From assembly GCF_026410405.1 (NCBI RefSeq), contig NZ_JAPMLN010000001.1, positions 248,001 to 312,000 of the forward strand: 64,000 bases of DNA, in the 5' to 3' direction. Both the position numbers and the translations under genes were made by a program. Numbering within the stretch: the stretch's first letter is position 1; each line of letters opens with the position of its first letter. This document shows positions 1-10,486 of this stretch, one piece after another. A model generated the notes under the pieces. It was not told the origin of the DNA and did not search any database. It saw only the letters and a program-made list of their open reading frames with translations. Origin of the DNA: Marinicella gelatinilytica. GTDB taxonomy: Bacteria > Pseudomonadota > Gammaproteobacteria > Xanthomonadales > Marinicellaceae.

Positions 1-201
1 GGTTTCAGCCAGTTGGATAAAGACATCAATGGCTTTATCAGACTCATCATTCAATAAATAATTTAAGCCTTTGAAATAGCGGTGATTTAGTTGTTCAAAT
101 TTCTTTTGTGTGGTGAGATTTCGTAACACATAGGCCAAATACATACCCATTAAAACACCACTCAACAGAGCCATCATTACCCAAATAAAACCACCGGTCA
201 T
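1..201 (-). CDS. lapB: Lipopolysaccharide assembly protein B, N-terminal part (partial)
   Basis: These are the first 67 codons of a gene that runs off the left edge. The reading frame starts at the ATG at 201 and begins with a membrane anchor (about residues 4-24), followed by RYFKGLNYLLNDESDKAID. That stretch matches the start of the LapB/YciM TPR region, where E. coli has a very similar GVNFLLSNQQDKAVDLF. In the family LapB is an inner-membrane TPR and rubredoxin protein that helps FtsH control LpxC and so sets LPS synthesis. The start overlaps the lapA stop by four bases (ATGA), so the two genes are translationally coupled. The TPRs and the rubredoxin knuckle lie outside the window. Confidence 0.85.
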   Translation of the reverse strand, partial: MTGGFIWVMMALLSGVLMGMYLAYVLRNLTTQKKFEQLNHRYFKGLNYLLNDESDKAIDVFIQLAET

Positions 202-518
202 TTTGCTTCAATTTGTGTGTTAATGGCTCTTTTAGGCTTGTCGTTTTGCTCAGTCTGCTGTCTGAGTTGATGGTACTGCCGCTGCCAATGACGTTTTTCT
301 CGATTAGCCGGCCACAGCCAAAGTAACCAAGAAATCAAACTGCCAATGACCACACCGGCAATCAAAGTCATCAAAACAATAAAACCCAAACTGGCATTGA
401 GCTTGAAGAAATACATATTAAGCTCACTGGCATCCAGGTTTAAAGCACTCAAAGTAATGATGAATGACAACAAAATCACAATCAAAGTGATAACAAGCGT
501 TTTTTTAAGTGTTTTCAT
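198..518 (-). CDS. lapA: Lipopolysaccharide assembly protein A (LapA/DUF1049)
   Basis: A 106-residue inner-membrane protein with two hydrophobic segments (about residues 8-28 and 43-69) and a basic, Gln-rich cytoplasmic tail. Length, topology and position directly before lapB match LapA (YciS, 102 residues in E. coli). LapA acts with LapB in LPS assembly and control of LpxC turnover. In E. coli lapAB follows ihfB; here the upstream neighbour is a repeat-bearing spacer and plsC instead. The ATGA overlap with lapB indicates an operon. Confidence 0.85.
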   Translation of the reverse strand: MKTLKKTLVITLIVILLSFIITLSALNLDASELNMYFFKLNASLGFIVLMTLIAGVVIGSLISWLLWLWPANREKRHWQRQYHQLRQQTEQNDKPKRAINTQIEAK

Positions 519-534
519 AGTCAGACATTATAAT

Positions 535-697
535 GGAATGTCCTTGGGACTTCATTCACTTTTGATATTTGTAATTTAATTTAGTGAACAAAAATGAAAG
601 CGGCCACGGCGGACATGTCTTTAGTCTATTACACGTATAGCTCTGACTCGCGTTGCTCGCCAACCGCTAAACGTGGGGAAAGTTCTTGGGACTTCAT
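535..697 (+). repeat. Dispersed intergenic repeat, copy A plus a partial second copy
   Basis: This lies in the 383-base gene-free gap 519-901. Bases 535-667 match, in inverted orientation, the grpE-dnaK spacer at 17604-17735. Shared blocks are TTGGGACTTCATTCACTTTTG, GCGGCCAC-GCG-ACAT and a CTCGCCAACCGCT-like end. Within the unit the CTTCATTCACTTTTG arm is partly complementary to a later AAATGAAAG arm, giving a loose stem-loop. The first 17 bases recur at 681-697, so a broken second copy follows. The rest of the gap (698-901) holds only a 31-codon open frame that I do not support. Confidence 0.7.
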
Positions 698-901
698 AGC
701 CTTTTAGGGTTGAAAAGAAGATAATCACTGAAAGAAAACAGGCAATATCACTTTGTTTGACCTTTAAATAAATGATAAGTACCATTCATGAACTAAATAT
801 AAATCAACTACTGCTTGAGCTTTTAGAAGTTCCCTTCAATTCACTACGCACTTTATCAATGCCATAGCTAACTCGTCGGAATGTTTATGTATCCAACAAA
901 A

Positions 902-1741
902 TTATAAAGCCTTACTGATTTGCGCGCGGACGTGCTCAATCAGTGATTCAGTTGATTGTTCCTTAAATGATTCCGGAGAAATCGGTGCATGAAAAAAAAG
1001 CTCAATGGTGCCCGGGAGAATTCGCAGACTTTTAGCCGGCATCACATTGTCGGCGCCTTTGATGGTTACCGGCAGAATGGGTAATGACAGTGATTGTGCC
1101 ATTTTAAAGGCACCTTTTTTAAAAGGCAGCAGCTCATGGCCATTATTGCGGGTGCCTTCCGGGAAAAACAACACTGATGTACCGCCGGTGAGTTTTTCGC
1201 CGGCTTGTTGCATGGTTTGTTTGGCTGCCCGTCGGTTACTGCGATCCACATATATATGGCCCATTAAATTACAGGTATATCCAATAAATGGTACTTTTCG
1301 TAATTCAATTTTCATCACCCATTTAAAGGCCATAGGTAAATATCCATACAAAGCTAAAATGTCATAGGTACTTTGGTGGTTGGCAACAATCACATAAGAT
1401 TGTGAGGCATCAATGACATCGGCATTATGTATGTTTACCCGCACCGGAGTTATCCACAGGATAAACCGTCCCCACAGTCGCGCCACGTATTTATCAGCCC
1501 AGGCACCGGCCCCGAGCCAGGTTAAAATAATAACAATTATGGCAATTAGAGCAGTCCACAGCCAAGCCACCGGATAAACAAATAACCAGACATAGATTTG
1601 AAAAACATGTTTTAAAACGACTGTCATGGCGTGCATTATAAAGGAAGTAGCGAAACTGCCAAGTGGTTCACAGTCGCAAAATTGTTTATTTTTAAGATAC
1701 ATGTGATTCAACTTATTGGTAAAATAGGATTTATAGGTCAT
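902..1741 (-). CDS. plsC: 1-acyl-sn-glycerol-3-phosphate acyltransferase (PlsC family)
   Basis: A 279-residue membrane acyltransferase that should convert lysophosphatidate to phosphatidate on the inner membrane. The catalytic HX4D box is NHQSTYD (H122, D127) and the substrate-binding box is FPEGTRN (about 193-199). A hydrophobic segment occupies residues 44-75. The first ATG has a GAGG ribosome-binding site eight bases upstream, so I kept the long start. The first ~37 residues are unusually hydrophilic and Cys-containing for the family, and a start at Met37 is the alternative. Confidence 0.85.
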   Translation of the reverse strand: MTYKSYFTNKLNHMYLKNKQFCDCEPLGSFATSFIMHAMTVVLKHVFQIYVWLFVYPVAWLWTALIAIIVIILTWLGAGAWADKYVARLWGRFILWITPVRVNIHNADVIDASQSYVIVANHQSTYDILALYGYLPMAFKWVMKIELRKVPFIGYTCNLMGHIYVDRSNRRAAKQTMQQAGEKLTGGTSVLFFPEGTRNNGHELLPFKKGAFKMAQSLSLPILPVTIKGADNVMPAKSLRILPGTIELFFHAPISPESFKEQSTESLIEHVRAQISKAL

Positions 1742-1788
1742 TATAAAGACCTCATATTAATGACTAAATTAAGAATTGGGAGTAAAAA

Positions 1789-2082
1789 ATGAACATTAAA
1801 CAAGTGGGATTCATGTTGCTTTTATGCCTGATATTCACTGCTGCCACTGCAGAGGTGTTACTTATCGAGCGTACGCAACAGCAACCTAATCAACCTCTAC
1901 CGAAACATGGACAAACCATGCAACAGGTGGAAGCGGAATTCGGCCAGCCAACCATGCGTCATGAAGCTGTTGGCGATCCACCCATCAGTCGTTGGGAATA
2001 TGGTGATTATGTCGTCTATTTTGAGCATAACCTGGTGCTCAATAGTGTCATGAAAAGAACCAAAGACCTTAGCCAGCCTTGA
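1789..2082 (+). CDS. Small secreted protein of unknown function upstream of amgK
   Basis: A 97-residue protein with a clear signal peptide or membrane anchor (residues 1-21, ending ATA-EV). The mature part of about 75 residues contains VEAEFGQPTMRHEAVGDPP and an aromatic WEYGDYVVYFE strand pair. The 'V...FGQP...G...W.Y.....F' pattern recalls the BamE/SmpA fold, but this is only a shape resemblance. The stop codon overlaps the TTG start of amgK (TTGA), so it is co-translated with the cell-wall recycling genes and may act in the envelope. Confidence 0.7.
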   Translation: MNIKQVGFMLLLCLIFTAATAEVLLIERTQQQPNQPLPKHGQTMQQVEAEFGQPTMRHEAVGDPPISRWEYGDYVVYFEHNLVLNSVMKRTKDLSQP

Positions 2083-3077
2083 CTAACCGCACTAAATTCA
2101 ATCGCCAAACAGAACGGCATCATTGGCTTGCCAATCATTTTGGTCATCGTAATTTTTCAATTGAACCGGCGTCAGCTGATGCCAGTTTTAGAAGTTACTT
2201 CCGGGTGAAATCCAATGAGAGAAGTTTTATTTTGATGGATGCCCCACCCGATCAGGAAGACTGTCGACCTTTTATCACAGTTCAGCAAATGTTGATCAGA
2301 CATCATGTCCATGTACCTGAAATCTTTGCACAGGATATAGACAATGGTTTTTTGTTACTCAGTGATTTAGGTTCAACTTTGTATTTGGATGTGCTGAATG
2401 AGGACAATGCCAAATCTTTATACCAACAAGCCATTGACAGTTTACTGAGTTTGCAAACCACCCCGCAAACAACGCCCTTACCCAAGTATTCACAAGAGTT
2501 ATTAACCACAGAAATGTGCTTGTTCGATGAGTGGTTTATAGCTGAGCACTTGGGTCATGAATTAAATGATAAACAACACCGAATTCTCAAAGAAACCAGA
2601 CAATGGATATTGGGTTATGTTTTAGAACAACCGCAAGTAATGGTGCATCGTGATTACCATTCTCGTAATCTAATGGTTACGGAAGAGAACAATCCGGGAA
2701 TAATTGATTTTCAGGATGCGGTTCATGGCCCTTTTAGTTACGATTTGGTGTCTCTATTGAAAGATTGTTACATCAGCTGGCCGCATGAATTGGTTACTGA
2801 GTTATGTGAATACTTTCTCAATCGGTACAACAAAATTCATCACAGCACCATAAGCCTATCTGAATTTATGAATTGGTTTCATCTGACCACAGCACAAAGG
2901 CATTTAAAAACCATTGGGATCTTTTGTCGGTTGAATTATCGCGATGGTAAAAAAAATTACCTCAATGATATTCCAAGAACTTTACATTATTTAAAACATG
3001 TGACCGAAATGTATCCTGAATTGTATGAATTTAATCAATTGCTCGAACAGCTGCAACCCAAAATCAAAGTTCAATAA
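2079..3077 (+). CDS. amgK: N-acetylmuramate/N-acetylglucosamine kinase AmgK
   Basis: A 332-residue APH-fold sugar kinase. The catalytic loop is VHRDYHSRN (H190, D192, N197) and the metal-binding loop is IIDFQDAVHGP, which is the AmgK signature. In the family it phosphorylates MurNAc and GlcNAc at the anomeric carbon, the first step of a MurNAc recycling route that bypasses UDP-sugar synthesis from fructose-6-phosphate. The start is TTG at 2079: no ATG lies in frame until past the conserved N-terminus, and the TTGA overlap couples it to the preceding gene. murU follows eight bases after the stop. Confidence 0.88.
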   Translation: MTNRTKFNRQTERHHWLANHFGHRNFSIEPASADASFRSYFRVKSNERSFILMDAPPDQEDCRPFITVQQMLIRHHVHVPEIFAQDIDNGFLLLSDLGSTLYLDVLNEDNAKSLYQQAIDSLLSLQTTPQTTPLPKYSQELLTTEMCLFDEWFIAEHLGHELNDKQHRILKETRQWILGYVLEQPQVMVHRDYHSRNLMVTEENNPGIIDFQDAVHGPFSYDLVSLLKDCYISWPHELVTELCEYFLNRYNKIHHSTISLSEFMNWFHLTTAQRHLKTIGIFCRLNYRDGKKNYLNDIPRTLHYLKHVTEMYPELYEFNQLLEQLQPKIKVQ

Positions 3078-3085
3078 AGCAACGC

Positions 3086-3760
3086 ATGAAAGCTTTTATT
3101 TTAGCGGCCGGTCGTGGTCAGCGGCTTAAACCCATTACCGATGAGATTCCAAAACCATTGGTTGAGGTGCAGGGAAAACCATTACTTTTGCATCATTTAC
3201 TGGCACTGAAAAAAGCCGGCTTTCGTGACATTGTGATTAATGTTTCGTGGCTGGGTGAGCACATCATAGATTTTCTTCACAGCGAAACACCTACGGGTCT
3301 TAAAATCAGCATTTCTGATGAGCGTCAGCAGGCTTTGGAAACCGGCGGCGGCATGCTGAAAGCGCTCAAACTATTGGGTGATAAGCCGTTTTTAAGTATT
3401 AACGCCGATGTTTTTACCGATTTTGATTACCGTCAGTTCATTACGTTTGCATTAAACAATGACCTGCTTCACGTTGTCTTGGTACCCAATCCAGAGCACA
3501 ATACAGCGGGTGATTTTAGCTTAAATAAAAACAGATTGGTAAGTCCAGGTTCGATGCACGATAGTTTCACCTATAGTGGCATCGGTATCTACAACCCTGC
3601 TCTTTTTAAACCTGTGCGCAATCGTCTTAATCAAGCCTTCAGACTGAAGCCTTTAATCCAGCAAGCCATCCGCCAGCAACTGGCCGGTGGTCAGATTTAT
3701 CATGGACAATGGACGGATGTGGGCACCACCGAGCGTTTGGCTGAATTAAATCAGCGATGA
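3086..3760 (+). CDS. murU: N-acetylmuramate alpha-1-phosphate uridylyltransferase MurU
   Basis: A 224-residue sugar nucleotidyltransferase. The N-terminal LAAGRGQRLKP signature (6-16) and the following PKPLVEVQGKPLL bind the nucleotide and metal, and the ALETGGGMLKAL segment belongs to the substrate site. Next to amgK it should make UDP-MurNAc from MurNAc-1-phosphate. This pathway confers intrinsic fosfomycin tolerance in pseudomonads, since it bypasses MurA. The isolated family also contains mannose-1-phosphate guanylyltransferases; the amgK neighbour decides the call. Confidence 0.87.
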   Translation: MKAFILAAGRGQRLKPITDEIPKPLVEVQGKPLLLHHLLALKKAGFRDIVINVSWLGEHIIDFLHSETPTGLKISISDERQQALETGGGMLKALKLLGDKPFLSINADVFTDFDYRQFITFALNNDLLHVVLVPNPEHNTAGDFSLNKNRLVSPGSMHDSFTYSGIGIYNPALFKPVRNRLNQAFRLKPLIQQAIRQQLAGGQIYHGQWTDVGTTERLAELNQR

Positions 3761-3803
3761 TGCTAAAATTCGCCATTTCTATGATAAAAAAGGGAAAACC
3801 TAC

Positions 3804-5453
3804 ATGCCTTCCATCCGATTCATAACAGGCCTAATCGCCCTGTTTTTTGTGACTGTTTTACAGGCACAGGAAACAGAAACCACCATTATCTATGCTGCCA
3901 CATGGCTGTCCGTGGTGCCGCCATTATTGGCGATTGCCGTGGCTTTATTGTTCAGGCAGGTGATACCGGCGTTGTTTGTCGGTCTGATGTTTGGGGTTTG
4001 GCTCATCGGTAACTTTTCTTGGCAGTCACTATGGACATCGCCCTTAGTGGTTGTTGAAGAATACACGGTGGCGGCCTTAGCCGATACTGACCATGCATCT
4101 GTAATTATCTTTTCGCTATTGATTGGTGGTTTGGTGGGTATCAGTTCACGCAATGGCGGTATGGTGGGTGTGGTTAATCTGATTGTTAACTGGGCGAATA
4201 CCGTGAAACGCGCCTCATTGGCTACCATTGCCATGGGTTTAAGTATTTTCTTTGATGATTATGCCAACTCTTTGGTGGTGGGTAATACCATGCGACCGGT
4301 TACCGATAAAATGAAGATTTCTCGGGAAAAGCTGGCTTATCTGGTGGATTCCACGGCAGCACCAATTGCCAGTATTGCCTTTATCACCACCTGGGTTGGT
4401 TTTGAGGTGGGATTAATCGATGAGGCCTTGAAATCCATTGGTCATACCGGTGATGGTGCTTACATTATGTTTTTACAATCCATACCGTATAGTTTTTATC
4501 CGATATTTGCCATCGGCTTAACCCTATTAATTGCTGCCACCGGCCGTGATTTTGGCCCCATGCTAAGTGCAGAGCAGCGGGCTCGTGATGGTTTTATCAA
4601 CACCACTGAAGGGATTGGTCTGGCTGATGATGACATTCAGCCGATTGAAGGTAAGCCGCACCGTGCCATTAATGCATTAATTCCTTTTGGGGTTTTGATT
4701 ATAGTGGTTTTAGGTGGTTTGTATGTCACCGGTGTCGATAGCAACATAGAAAATCAAAGCCTGAAAGACATCATTGGTAATTCCAATGCCTTTAAAGCCA
4801 TGCTCTGGGCCAGTATCGCTGCCACTTTAGTGGCCGTCGGTATGAGTGTTAGTCAACGAATTTTAACTTTGGACGACACCGTAGAAGCCTGGTATGAGGG
4901 CATGAAGCCGATGCTACAGGCGATTGTGATTTTGGTTCTGGCCTGGTCATTGGCAGCCATCACTGAACAATTACAAACCAGCATGTATATCTCGTCTTTA
5001 TTGCAAGACAGCTTGAGTTATTACTGGTTACCGGTTTTGACCTATATATTAGCCGCCCTCACCGCTTTTGCCACTGGTTCAAGTTGGGGAACGATGGGGA
5101 TTTTGATTCCCTTAATTATCCCCATTACCTGGAATGTGATGGGTGCCCAAGGGGTATTGGATACCGAATATTTACACATCATTCACATCACCATTGCCAG
5201 CGTTCTGGCCGGTGCTGTATGGGGTGACCACTGCTCGCCGATATCTGACACCACCATTCTATCTTCCATGGCTTCCGGCTGTGATCATATCGAGCACGTA
5301 CGCACCCAAATCCCGTATGCCACTTATGCCGGTGGCTTTGCTATTTTAATTGGCATTATTCCTGCCAGCTTTGGTTTATCACCCTGGATAGCCCTGGCAG
5401 TAGGCTTAGTGGGCATGTTTATCGGATTGCGTTGGCTGGGTACGAAAGTATGA
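3804..5453 (+). CDS. NhaC-family Na+/H+ antiporter
   Basis: A 549-residue integral membrane protein with about eleven to twelve hydrophobic segments. The hallmark FFDDYANSLVVGNTMRP (starting at residue 149) and the late WGDHCSPISDTTILSS motif are typical of NhaC/MleN-like antiporters. It would exchange Na+ (or an organic anion pair) for protons across the inner membrane, which fits a marine or saline lifestyle. Residues 1-21 look like a cleavable signal or an extra first helix. The ion and any co-substrate cannot be read from the sequence. The stop overlaps nudJ by four bases. Confidence 0.85.
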   Translation: MPSIRFITGLIALFFVTVLQAQETETTIIYAATWLSVVPPLLAIAVALLFRQVIPALFVGLMFGVWLIGNFSWQSLWTSPLVVVEEYTVAALADTDHASVIIFSLLIGGLVGISSRNGGMVGVVNLIVNWANTVKRASLATIAMGLSIFFDDYANSLVVGNTMRPVTDKMKISREKLAYLVDSTAAPIASIAFITTWVGFEVGLIDEALKSIGHTGDGAYIMFLQSIPYSFYPIFAIGLTLLIAATGRDFGPMLSAEQRARDGFINTTEGIGLADDDIQPIEGKPHRAINALIPFGVLIIVVLGGLYVTGVDSNIENQSLKDIIGNSNAFKAMLWASIAATLVAVGMSVSQRILTLDDTVEAWYEGMKPMLQAIVILVLAWSLAAITEQLQTSMYISSLLQDSLSYYWLPVLTYILAALTAFATGSSWGTMGILIPLIIPITWNVMGAQGVLDTEYLHIIHITIASVLAGAVWGDHCSPISDTTILSSMASGCDHIEHVRTQIPYATYAGGFAILIGIIPASFGLSPWIALAVGLVGMFIGLRWLGTKV

Positions 5454-5896
5454 GAACCTGGTTACCCCGCGTTACCGTGGCCACCATTGTAGAACGTGAT
5501 GGCCTCTTTTTAATGGTCGAAGAAGACGTACACGGTGAACTCAAACTAAATCAACCGGCCGGACATTTAGAAGCCGATGAAACACTGATTGAAGCCGCTG
5601 CCCGTGAAACACTAGAAGAAACCGCCTGGCAAGTTGAAATCGATTATCTGGTTGAATTTTCTCAATGGACCAGTGAATCAGGAAACCATTATTTACGGGC
5701 TTGTTTTGCCGGTACTGCTCTTGAATTAATACCCGATCAAACTCTGGATGACGGTATTCTTCGTGCCGTTTGGTTGAGCCGCGATGAGGTGGCGGCTCGT
5801 CAAGAACAATTACGTTCCCCTCTTGTGTTGCACCATATTGACCACTATATCAATGGCAAGCAAACACCCTTAGAAATTTTTAGTTATTACGACTAA
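5450..5896 (+). CDS. nudJ: Nudix phosphatase NudJ
   Basis: A 148-residue Nudix hydrolase. The Nudix box GHLEADETLIEAAARETLEETAWQ keeps the GX5EX7REUXEE pattern except the last Gly. The C-terminal LRSPLVLHHID matches E. coli NudJ, which hydrolyses thiamine pyrimidine and nucleoside di/triphosphates. I start at 5450 because its ATG overlaps the stop of the antiporter gene (ATGA); an in-frame ATG at 5432 would add six unlikely residues. nudJ directly before mnmA-hflD is the E. coli order. Confidence 0.88.
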   Translation: MRTWLPRVTVATIVERDGLFLMVEEDVHGELKLNQPAGHLEADETLIEAAARETLEETAWQVEIDYLVEFSQWTSESGNHYLRACFAGTALELIPDQTLDDGILRAVWLSRDEVAARQEQLRSPLVLHHIDHYINGKQTPLEIFSYYD

Positions 5897-5909
5897 GTAA
5901 GTTAATTTT

Positions 5910-7025
5910 ATGGCCGAAAAAATTATTGTGGGCATGTCCGGTGGTGTCGATTCCTCGGTCAGTGCTGCACTTCTAAAACAACAATACCCTGGTAATGTCG
6001 CCGGTATGTTTATGAAAAACTGGGAAGAAGACGATACCGATGAAATCTGCACGGCTGACGAGGATGTTAAAGATGCGCAAGCTGTTTGTGATCGCTTAGG
6101 TATCAAATTGCACCGCCGTAATTTTTCGTCTGAATACTGGGACTATGTTTTCAGTGAGTTTTTAGCCGAATATCAAAAAGGCCGCACCCCAAATCCGGAT
6201 ATTTTATGTAACCGTGAAATTAAATTTAAAACCTTTCTCGACCATGCCGATGATTTAGGCGCTGAATTTATTGCCACCGGTCATTATGTGCGTAAAGATG
6301 AGCGAAATGGGCAGTATCAATTGCTGAAAGGTGTGGATAACAACAAAGACCAAAGCTATTTTTTGTACGCCATTCAACAGCACCAACTGGCGCGTAGTTT
6401 ATTTCCTGTGGGCGAACTGGACAAGTCAGAGGTACGTGATAAAGCCGCAGAACTGGGTTTGTCGGTACATGACAAAAAAGACTCCACCGGTATTTGTTTT
6501 ATTGGTGAAAAACGTTTTCAAACTTTTTTAAGTCAATATTTGAAACCCAATCCGGGTGACATCGTAAGCCCTGAAGGGACGGTTGTGGGTCAACACAATG
6601 GTCTGATGTATTACACCATCGGTCAACGTCAGGGACTTGGAATTGGTGGCGTTAAAGATGCCCTGCCGGAGCCTTGGTTCGTGATTGCCAAAAACCATAA
6701 GAACAACCAGTTGATTGTGGGTCAAAGCAACCATGAATCATTATTGATGGGGCAGCGACTCTCTGCGGATCAAATTAATTGGATCAGTGGTCAGGCACCT
6801 GATTTCCCCCTAAGCTGTCACGCTAAAATACGTTATCGACAATCGGACCAAGCCTGCACTGTAAAGATTGGTGATAAGGGACAATTAATGGTTGATTTTG
6901 AACAACCCCAACGCGCCATCACGCCGGGGCAATCCATTGTTTTTTACGATAAGGATGTTTGTTTAGGGGGTGCTGTGATAGAAGATTCGGATTTATTGAC
7001 CTCAACCTGTGAGTTAAAACCATGA
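5910..7025 (+). CDS. mnmA: tRNA-specific 2-thiouridylase MnmA
   Basis: A 371-residue enzyme that thiolates U34 of tRNA-Glu, -Gln and -Lys. The PP-loop [10 protein letters not shown] (8-17) binds ATP. The catalytic cysteines are C100 ([10 protein letters not shown]) and C196 (STGICFIGE), spaced as in the E. coli pair C102/C199. Length is full. The stop overlaps the hflD start by four bases. Confidence 0.95.
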   Translation: MAEKIIVGMSGGVDSSVSAALLKQQYPGNVAGMFMKNWEEDDTDEICTADEDVKDAQAVCDRLGIKLHRRNFSSEYWDYVFSEFLAEYQKGRTPNPDILCNREIKFKTFLDHADDLGAEFIATGHYVRKDERNGQYQLLKGVDNNKDQSYFLYAIQQHQLARSLFPVGELDKSEVRDKAAELGLSVHDKKDSTGICFIGEKRFQTFLSQYLKPNPGDIVSPEGTVVGQHNGLMYYTIGQRQGLGIGGVKDALPEPWFVIAKNHKNNQLIVGQSNHESLLMGQRLSADQINWISGQAPDFPLSCHAKIRYRQSDQACTVKIGDKGQLMVDFEQPQRAITPGQSIVFYDKDVCLGGAVIEDSDLLTSTCELKP

Positions 7026-7630
7026 GAGACCAAACCATTGCCTTAGCCGGCGTTTATCAAGCCGCCGCTTTTGCCCATGAATTGGCCCAATCCGGTGCGG
7101 TGAGTCGACGTGACTGTTTTGCCGGTAGTATTGAAAGTTTATTTGCGGTTAATCCGGATTCGACCATGGCCGTATTTGATCATGATATGAACCGCATATC
7201 ACTGGGTTTAAGCACCTTAATTAAATCGTTTAATAAAGACAAAGCCTATTTGAACATCATTAAATATGTTCTGACACTGTTAAATCTGCAATCAAAATTT
7301 ATCACGCATGATGCCATGGTGAAACAAGTTCAGCACGGTATTCAACAAGCCAGTCATATCGGCTCTTTTGATGAGCATGAAAAGGCCGTGATAGAAATAT
7401 TAGCTGCCACCTATTCTAAAACCATTAGCCAACTTCAACCACGTGTGGTCATAGCAGGCCAACCTTTTCACTTAAAAAATAATGAAGTCACCATGCAAAT
7501 AAGGGCTGTTTTATTGGCGGGCATTCGCTCTGCTGTATTATGGAAACAGGTTGGCGGTAGTCACTTACAATTGCTATTCAAACGTAAAGCCTACATTCAA
7601 GAAGCGGAACAGTTACTTAAACAGCGATAA
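7022..7630 (+). CDS. hflD: HflD homologue
   Basis: A 202-residue helical protein of the HflD (YcfC) family, recognised by the opening with [16 protein letters not shown] and by its position after mnmA. E. coli HflD is a peripheral membrane protein that binds phage lambda CII and influences lysogeny; its cellular role is unclear. In E. coli purB follows, but here acnA follows instead. Confidence 0.88.
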   Translation: MRDQTIALAGVYQAAAFAHELAQSGAVSRRDCFAGSIESLFAVNPDSTMAVFDHDMNRISLGLSTLIKSFNKDKAYLNIIKYVLTLLNLQSKFITHDAMVKQVQHGIQQASHIGSFDEHEKAVIEILAATYSKTISQLQPRVVIAGQPFHLKNNEVTMQIRAVLLAGIRSAVLWKQVGGSHLQLLFKRKAYIQEAEQLLKQR

Positions 7631-7766
7631 AAGCCTATTTGAATATCCTATACGCAGTAACTGGTGCTGTCTTTTTACATTAAAAAATGCGATAATACCG
7701 CGCTTTTTAATGGCCACCCTCTGATGTGGCCGATTCACTAATTCACTGAAGCAGGGGTTCAATAAA

Positions 7767-10430
7767 ATGAGCGATACACTTAAAACAGCCATGCATTTGG
7801 CCGTTAACAATAAAAATTACCGTTACTACAGCTTAGCTAAACTTAACGAGCACTATGACATTAATAAATTGCCGTTTAGTTTAAAGATTTTATTAGAAAA
7901 CCTGTTACGCAATGAAAACGGTGTGGATGTCACTGCTGACGATATTAAAGCCCTGTGTCAATGGGATCCGCAAGCCAAACCAACCACAGAAATTGCCTTT
8001 ACACCATCGCGGGTGGTTCTACAAGATTTTACCGGGGTACCGGCTGTCGTTGATTTAGCCGCCATGCGCGATGCCATGAAAAAATTAGGCGGTGATGTGC
8101 AAAAGATCAATCCATTGTCACCGGCTGAACTTGTGATTGACCATTCAGTCCAAGTGGATAAATATGGCACGGCCAATGCCGCTGACTTAAATACACAAAT
8201 AGAGTTTGAACGTAATAAAGAGCGTTACGGATTTTTAAAATGGGGTCAAACAGCCTTTGATTCCTTTAAAGTGGTGCCTCCGGGCATGGGTATCGTTCAT
8301 CAGGTTAATTTAGAATATCTGGCGCGTGTGGTTTTTGGCGCGCAACAAAATGGCGAACTCACGGCTTATCCTGACACTGTGGTTGGCACTGATTCTCATA
8401 CCACCATGATTAATGGATTGGGTGTTCTGGGTTGGGGTGTCGGTGGTATTGAGGCCGAAGCGGCCATGCTGGGGCAAGCCATTTCTATGCTGATTCCACA
8501 AGTGGTTGGCTTTAAACTGACCGGCCGCTTGCCTGAAGGTGCCACCGCCACTGATTTAGTGTTAACTGTTGTAGAAATGTTACGTGAGCACGGTGTTGTT
8601 GGTAAGTTTGTTGAGTTTTTTGGCTCCGGCTTACAGTATCTCCCCTTAGCTGACCGTGCCACTTTAGCCAATATGGCGCCTGAGTACGGTGCCACTTGCG
8701 GTATGTTCCCGGTTGATGAAGAAACATTACGTTACTTGCGTCTTTCAGGCCGTACAGAAGAACAGGTTAAACTGGTCGAAGAATACTGTAAAGCACAAGG
8801 CATGTTCCATGATGCCAACAGCCCGGATGCAAACTACACAGCCACCTTAGAATTGGATATGAGCACCGTGGTACCCAGTATCTCAGGTCCGAAACGTCCA
8901 CAAGACCGCATTGTTTTAACCGAAGCCAAAGAGAAGTTCCAAAATTTATTCAATGCCTTTGAAAATGGCCGTGACAAGAAATCAATCCCGGTCAAGGCCG
9001 AACGCGGTGACTATCAGTTCTCTGATGGTGACATTGCGGTGGCCGCCATTACATCCTGTACCAACACCTCTAATCCTGCAGTTATGTTAGGCGCCGGATT
9101 ACTCGCCCGCAATGCGGTTGCTAAAGGTTTGACCGTTAAACCATGGGTAAAAACGTCTTTAGCCCCCGGCTCAAAAGTGGTTACCCATTATTTAAAAGCC
9201 GCTGACGTTCTTGATGATTTAGATGCCTTGGGCTTTAATGTGGTTGGTTTTGGTTGTACCACTTGTATCGGTAATTCGGGCCCCTTGGATCCGGCCTTGT
9301 CAAAAACCATCAATGAAAACGACTTGATTGCCACCTCTATTTTGTCAGGAAACCGTAACTTTGAGGGACGGATTCATCCCGATGTGCAGATGAACTTTTT
9401 GGCTTCTCCGCCCTTGGTGGTCGCTTATGCCATTGCCGGTACCATGGACACTGATATTCAGAAAGACCCACTGGGACAAGATCAGGACGGCAATGATGTG
9501 TTCTTAAAAGACATTTGGCCCAGTAATCATGAAATCGCTGACACCATTTCTGAGCATGTCTCAAATGACATGTTTGCCAAAGGCTATGAAGATGTGTTTG
9601 CAGGTGATGATAACTGGAAAAATGTTAAAACTGTGGAATCACAATTATTCAACTGGCAAGATGACTCCACTTATATCAAAAACCCACCCTACTTTGATGG
9701 CATGACTTTGGAGGTGGGTGAAATCCGTGACATTACAGGCGCCCGTGTGTTAGCCAAATTAGGAGATTCCGTGACCACGGACCATATTTCACCAGCCGGT
9801 TCAATTGCCGAGGATTCACCGGCCGGAGAATACTTAAAAGCCAAAGGTGTGCCCAAGCATGAATTTAACTCTTATGGTTCCAGACGAGGTAACCATGAAG
9901 TCATGATGCGTGGTACTTTTGCCAATATTCGTCTGCGCAACCAATTGGCACCGGGTACTGAAGGCGGTTGGACCCGATTCCAACCAAGTGATGAGCCAAT
10001 GACCATCTTTGATGCCTCCATGAAATACCAGGCTGATAATGTGCCGTTATTAATCATTGCCGGTACTGAATATGGCACCGGCTCTTCCCGTGACTGGGCC
10101 GCTAAGGGCACGAACCTTTTGGGTGTTAAAGCGGTCTTAGTACAAAGCTATGAGCGCATTCACCGCTCTAACCTGGTCGGTATGGGCGTGGTGCCACTAC
10201 AATTTAAAGATGGTGAAAGTGCTGATACCTACAGTTTAACCGGCAGAGAAACCTATGACATCACCGGTTTAGACAACGGCAACAGTAAAACCGCACAAAT
10301 CACAGCACACCGCGCTGATGGCAGTACAGTTTCTTTTGAGGTGGATGTTCGCATTGATACCCCGAAAGAAGTTGAATATTGTCGCCACGGCGGTATTTTG
10401 CACTATGTGCTGAGAAATTTAGCGGGATAA
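7767..10430 (+). CDS. acnA: Aconitate hydratase A
   Basis: An 887-residue aconitase that isomerises citrate and isocitrate in the TCA cycle. The [4Fe-4S] ligands are C431 (SCTNTSNP) and C497/C500 (GCTTCIGN), with spacing identical to E. coli AcnA C435/C501/C504. The C-terminal swivel domain carries [12 protein letters not shown]. An AGGGG ribosome-binding site lies nine bases before the ATG. A GGCCAC-N8/9-GTGGCC dyad sits about 35 bases upstream of the start (around 7710-7732) and may belong to the leader. A strong terminator follows the gene. Confidence 0.96.
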   Translation: MSDTLKTAMHLAVNNKNYRYYSLAKLNEHYDINKLPFSLKILLENLLRNENGVDVTADDIKALCQWDPQAKPTTEIAFTPSRVVLQDFTGVPAVVDLAAMRDAMKKLGGDVQKINPLSPAELVIDHSVQVDKYGTANAADLNTQIEFERNKERYGFLKWGQTAFDSFKVVPPGMGIVHQVNLEYLARVVFGAQQNGELTAYPDTVVGTDSHTTMINGLGVLGWGVGGIEAEAAMLGQAISMLIPQVVGFKLTGRLPEGATATDLVLTVVEMLREHGVVGKFVEFFGSGLQYLPLADRATLANMAPEYGATCGMFPVDEETLRYLRLSGRTEEQVKLVEEYCKAQGMFHDANSPDANYTATLELDMSTVVPSISGPKRPQDRIVLTEAKEKFQNLFNAFENGRDKKSIPVKAERGDYQFSDGDIAVAAITSCTNTSNPAVMLGAGLLARNAVAKGLTVKPWVKTSLAPGSKVVTHYLKAADVLDDLDALGFNVVGFGCTTCIGNSGPLDPALSKTINENDLIATSILSGNRNFEGRIHPDVQMNFLASPPLVVAYAIAGTMDTDIQKDPLGQDQDGNDVFLKDIWPSNHEIADTISEHVSNDMFAKGYEDVFAGDDNWKNVKTVESQLFNWQDDSTYIKNPPYFDGMTLEVGEIRDITGARVLAKLGDSVTTDHISPAGSIAEDSPAGEYLKAKGVPKHEFNSYGSRRGNHEVMMRGTFANIRLRNQLAPGTEGGWTRFQPSDEPMTIFDASMKYQADNVPLLIIAGTEYGTGSSRDWAAKGTNLLGVKAVLVQSYERIHRSNLVGMGVVPLQFKDGESADTYSLTGRETYDITGLDNGNSKTAQITAHRADGSTVSFEVDVRIDTPKEVEYCRHGGILHYVLRNLAG

Positions 10431-10437
10431 CCCAAAC

Positions 10438-10470
10438 AACCCACCGGATAAGTCTATCCGGTGGGTTTTA
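10438..10470 (+). terminator. Rho-independent terminator of acnA
   Basis: A perfect stem AACCCACCGGATA / TATCCGGTGGGTT with the four-base loop AGTC, followed by a short T run, begins eight bases after the acnA stop. The next gene starts at 10487, so its promoter is not obvious or lies within the hairpin region. Confidence 0.85.
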
Positions 10471-10486
10471 CATAGAGCCAAATCCG

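Noticed and set aside
772-867. 31-codon frame in the lapA-plsC gap
   Set aside because: No ribosome-binding site, no recognisable product, and next to repeat fragments.
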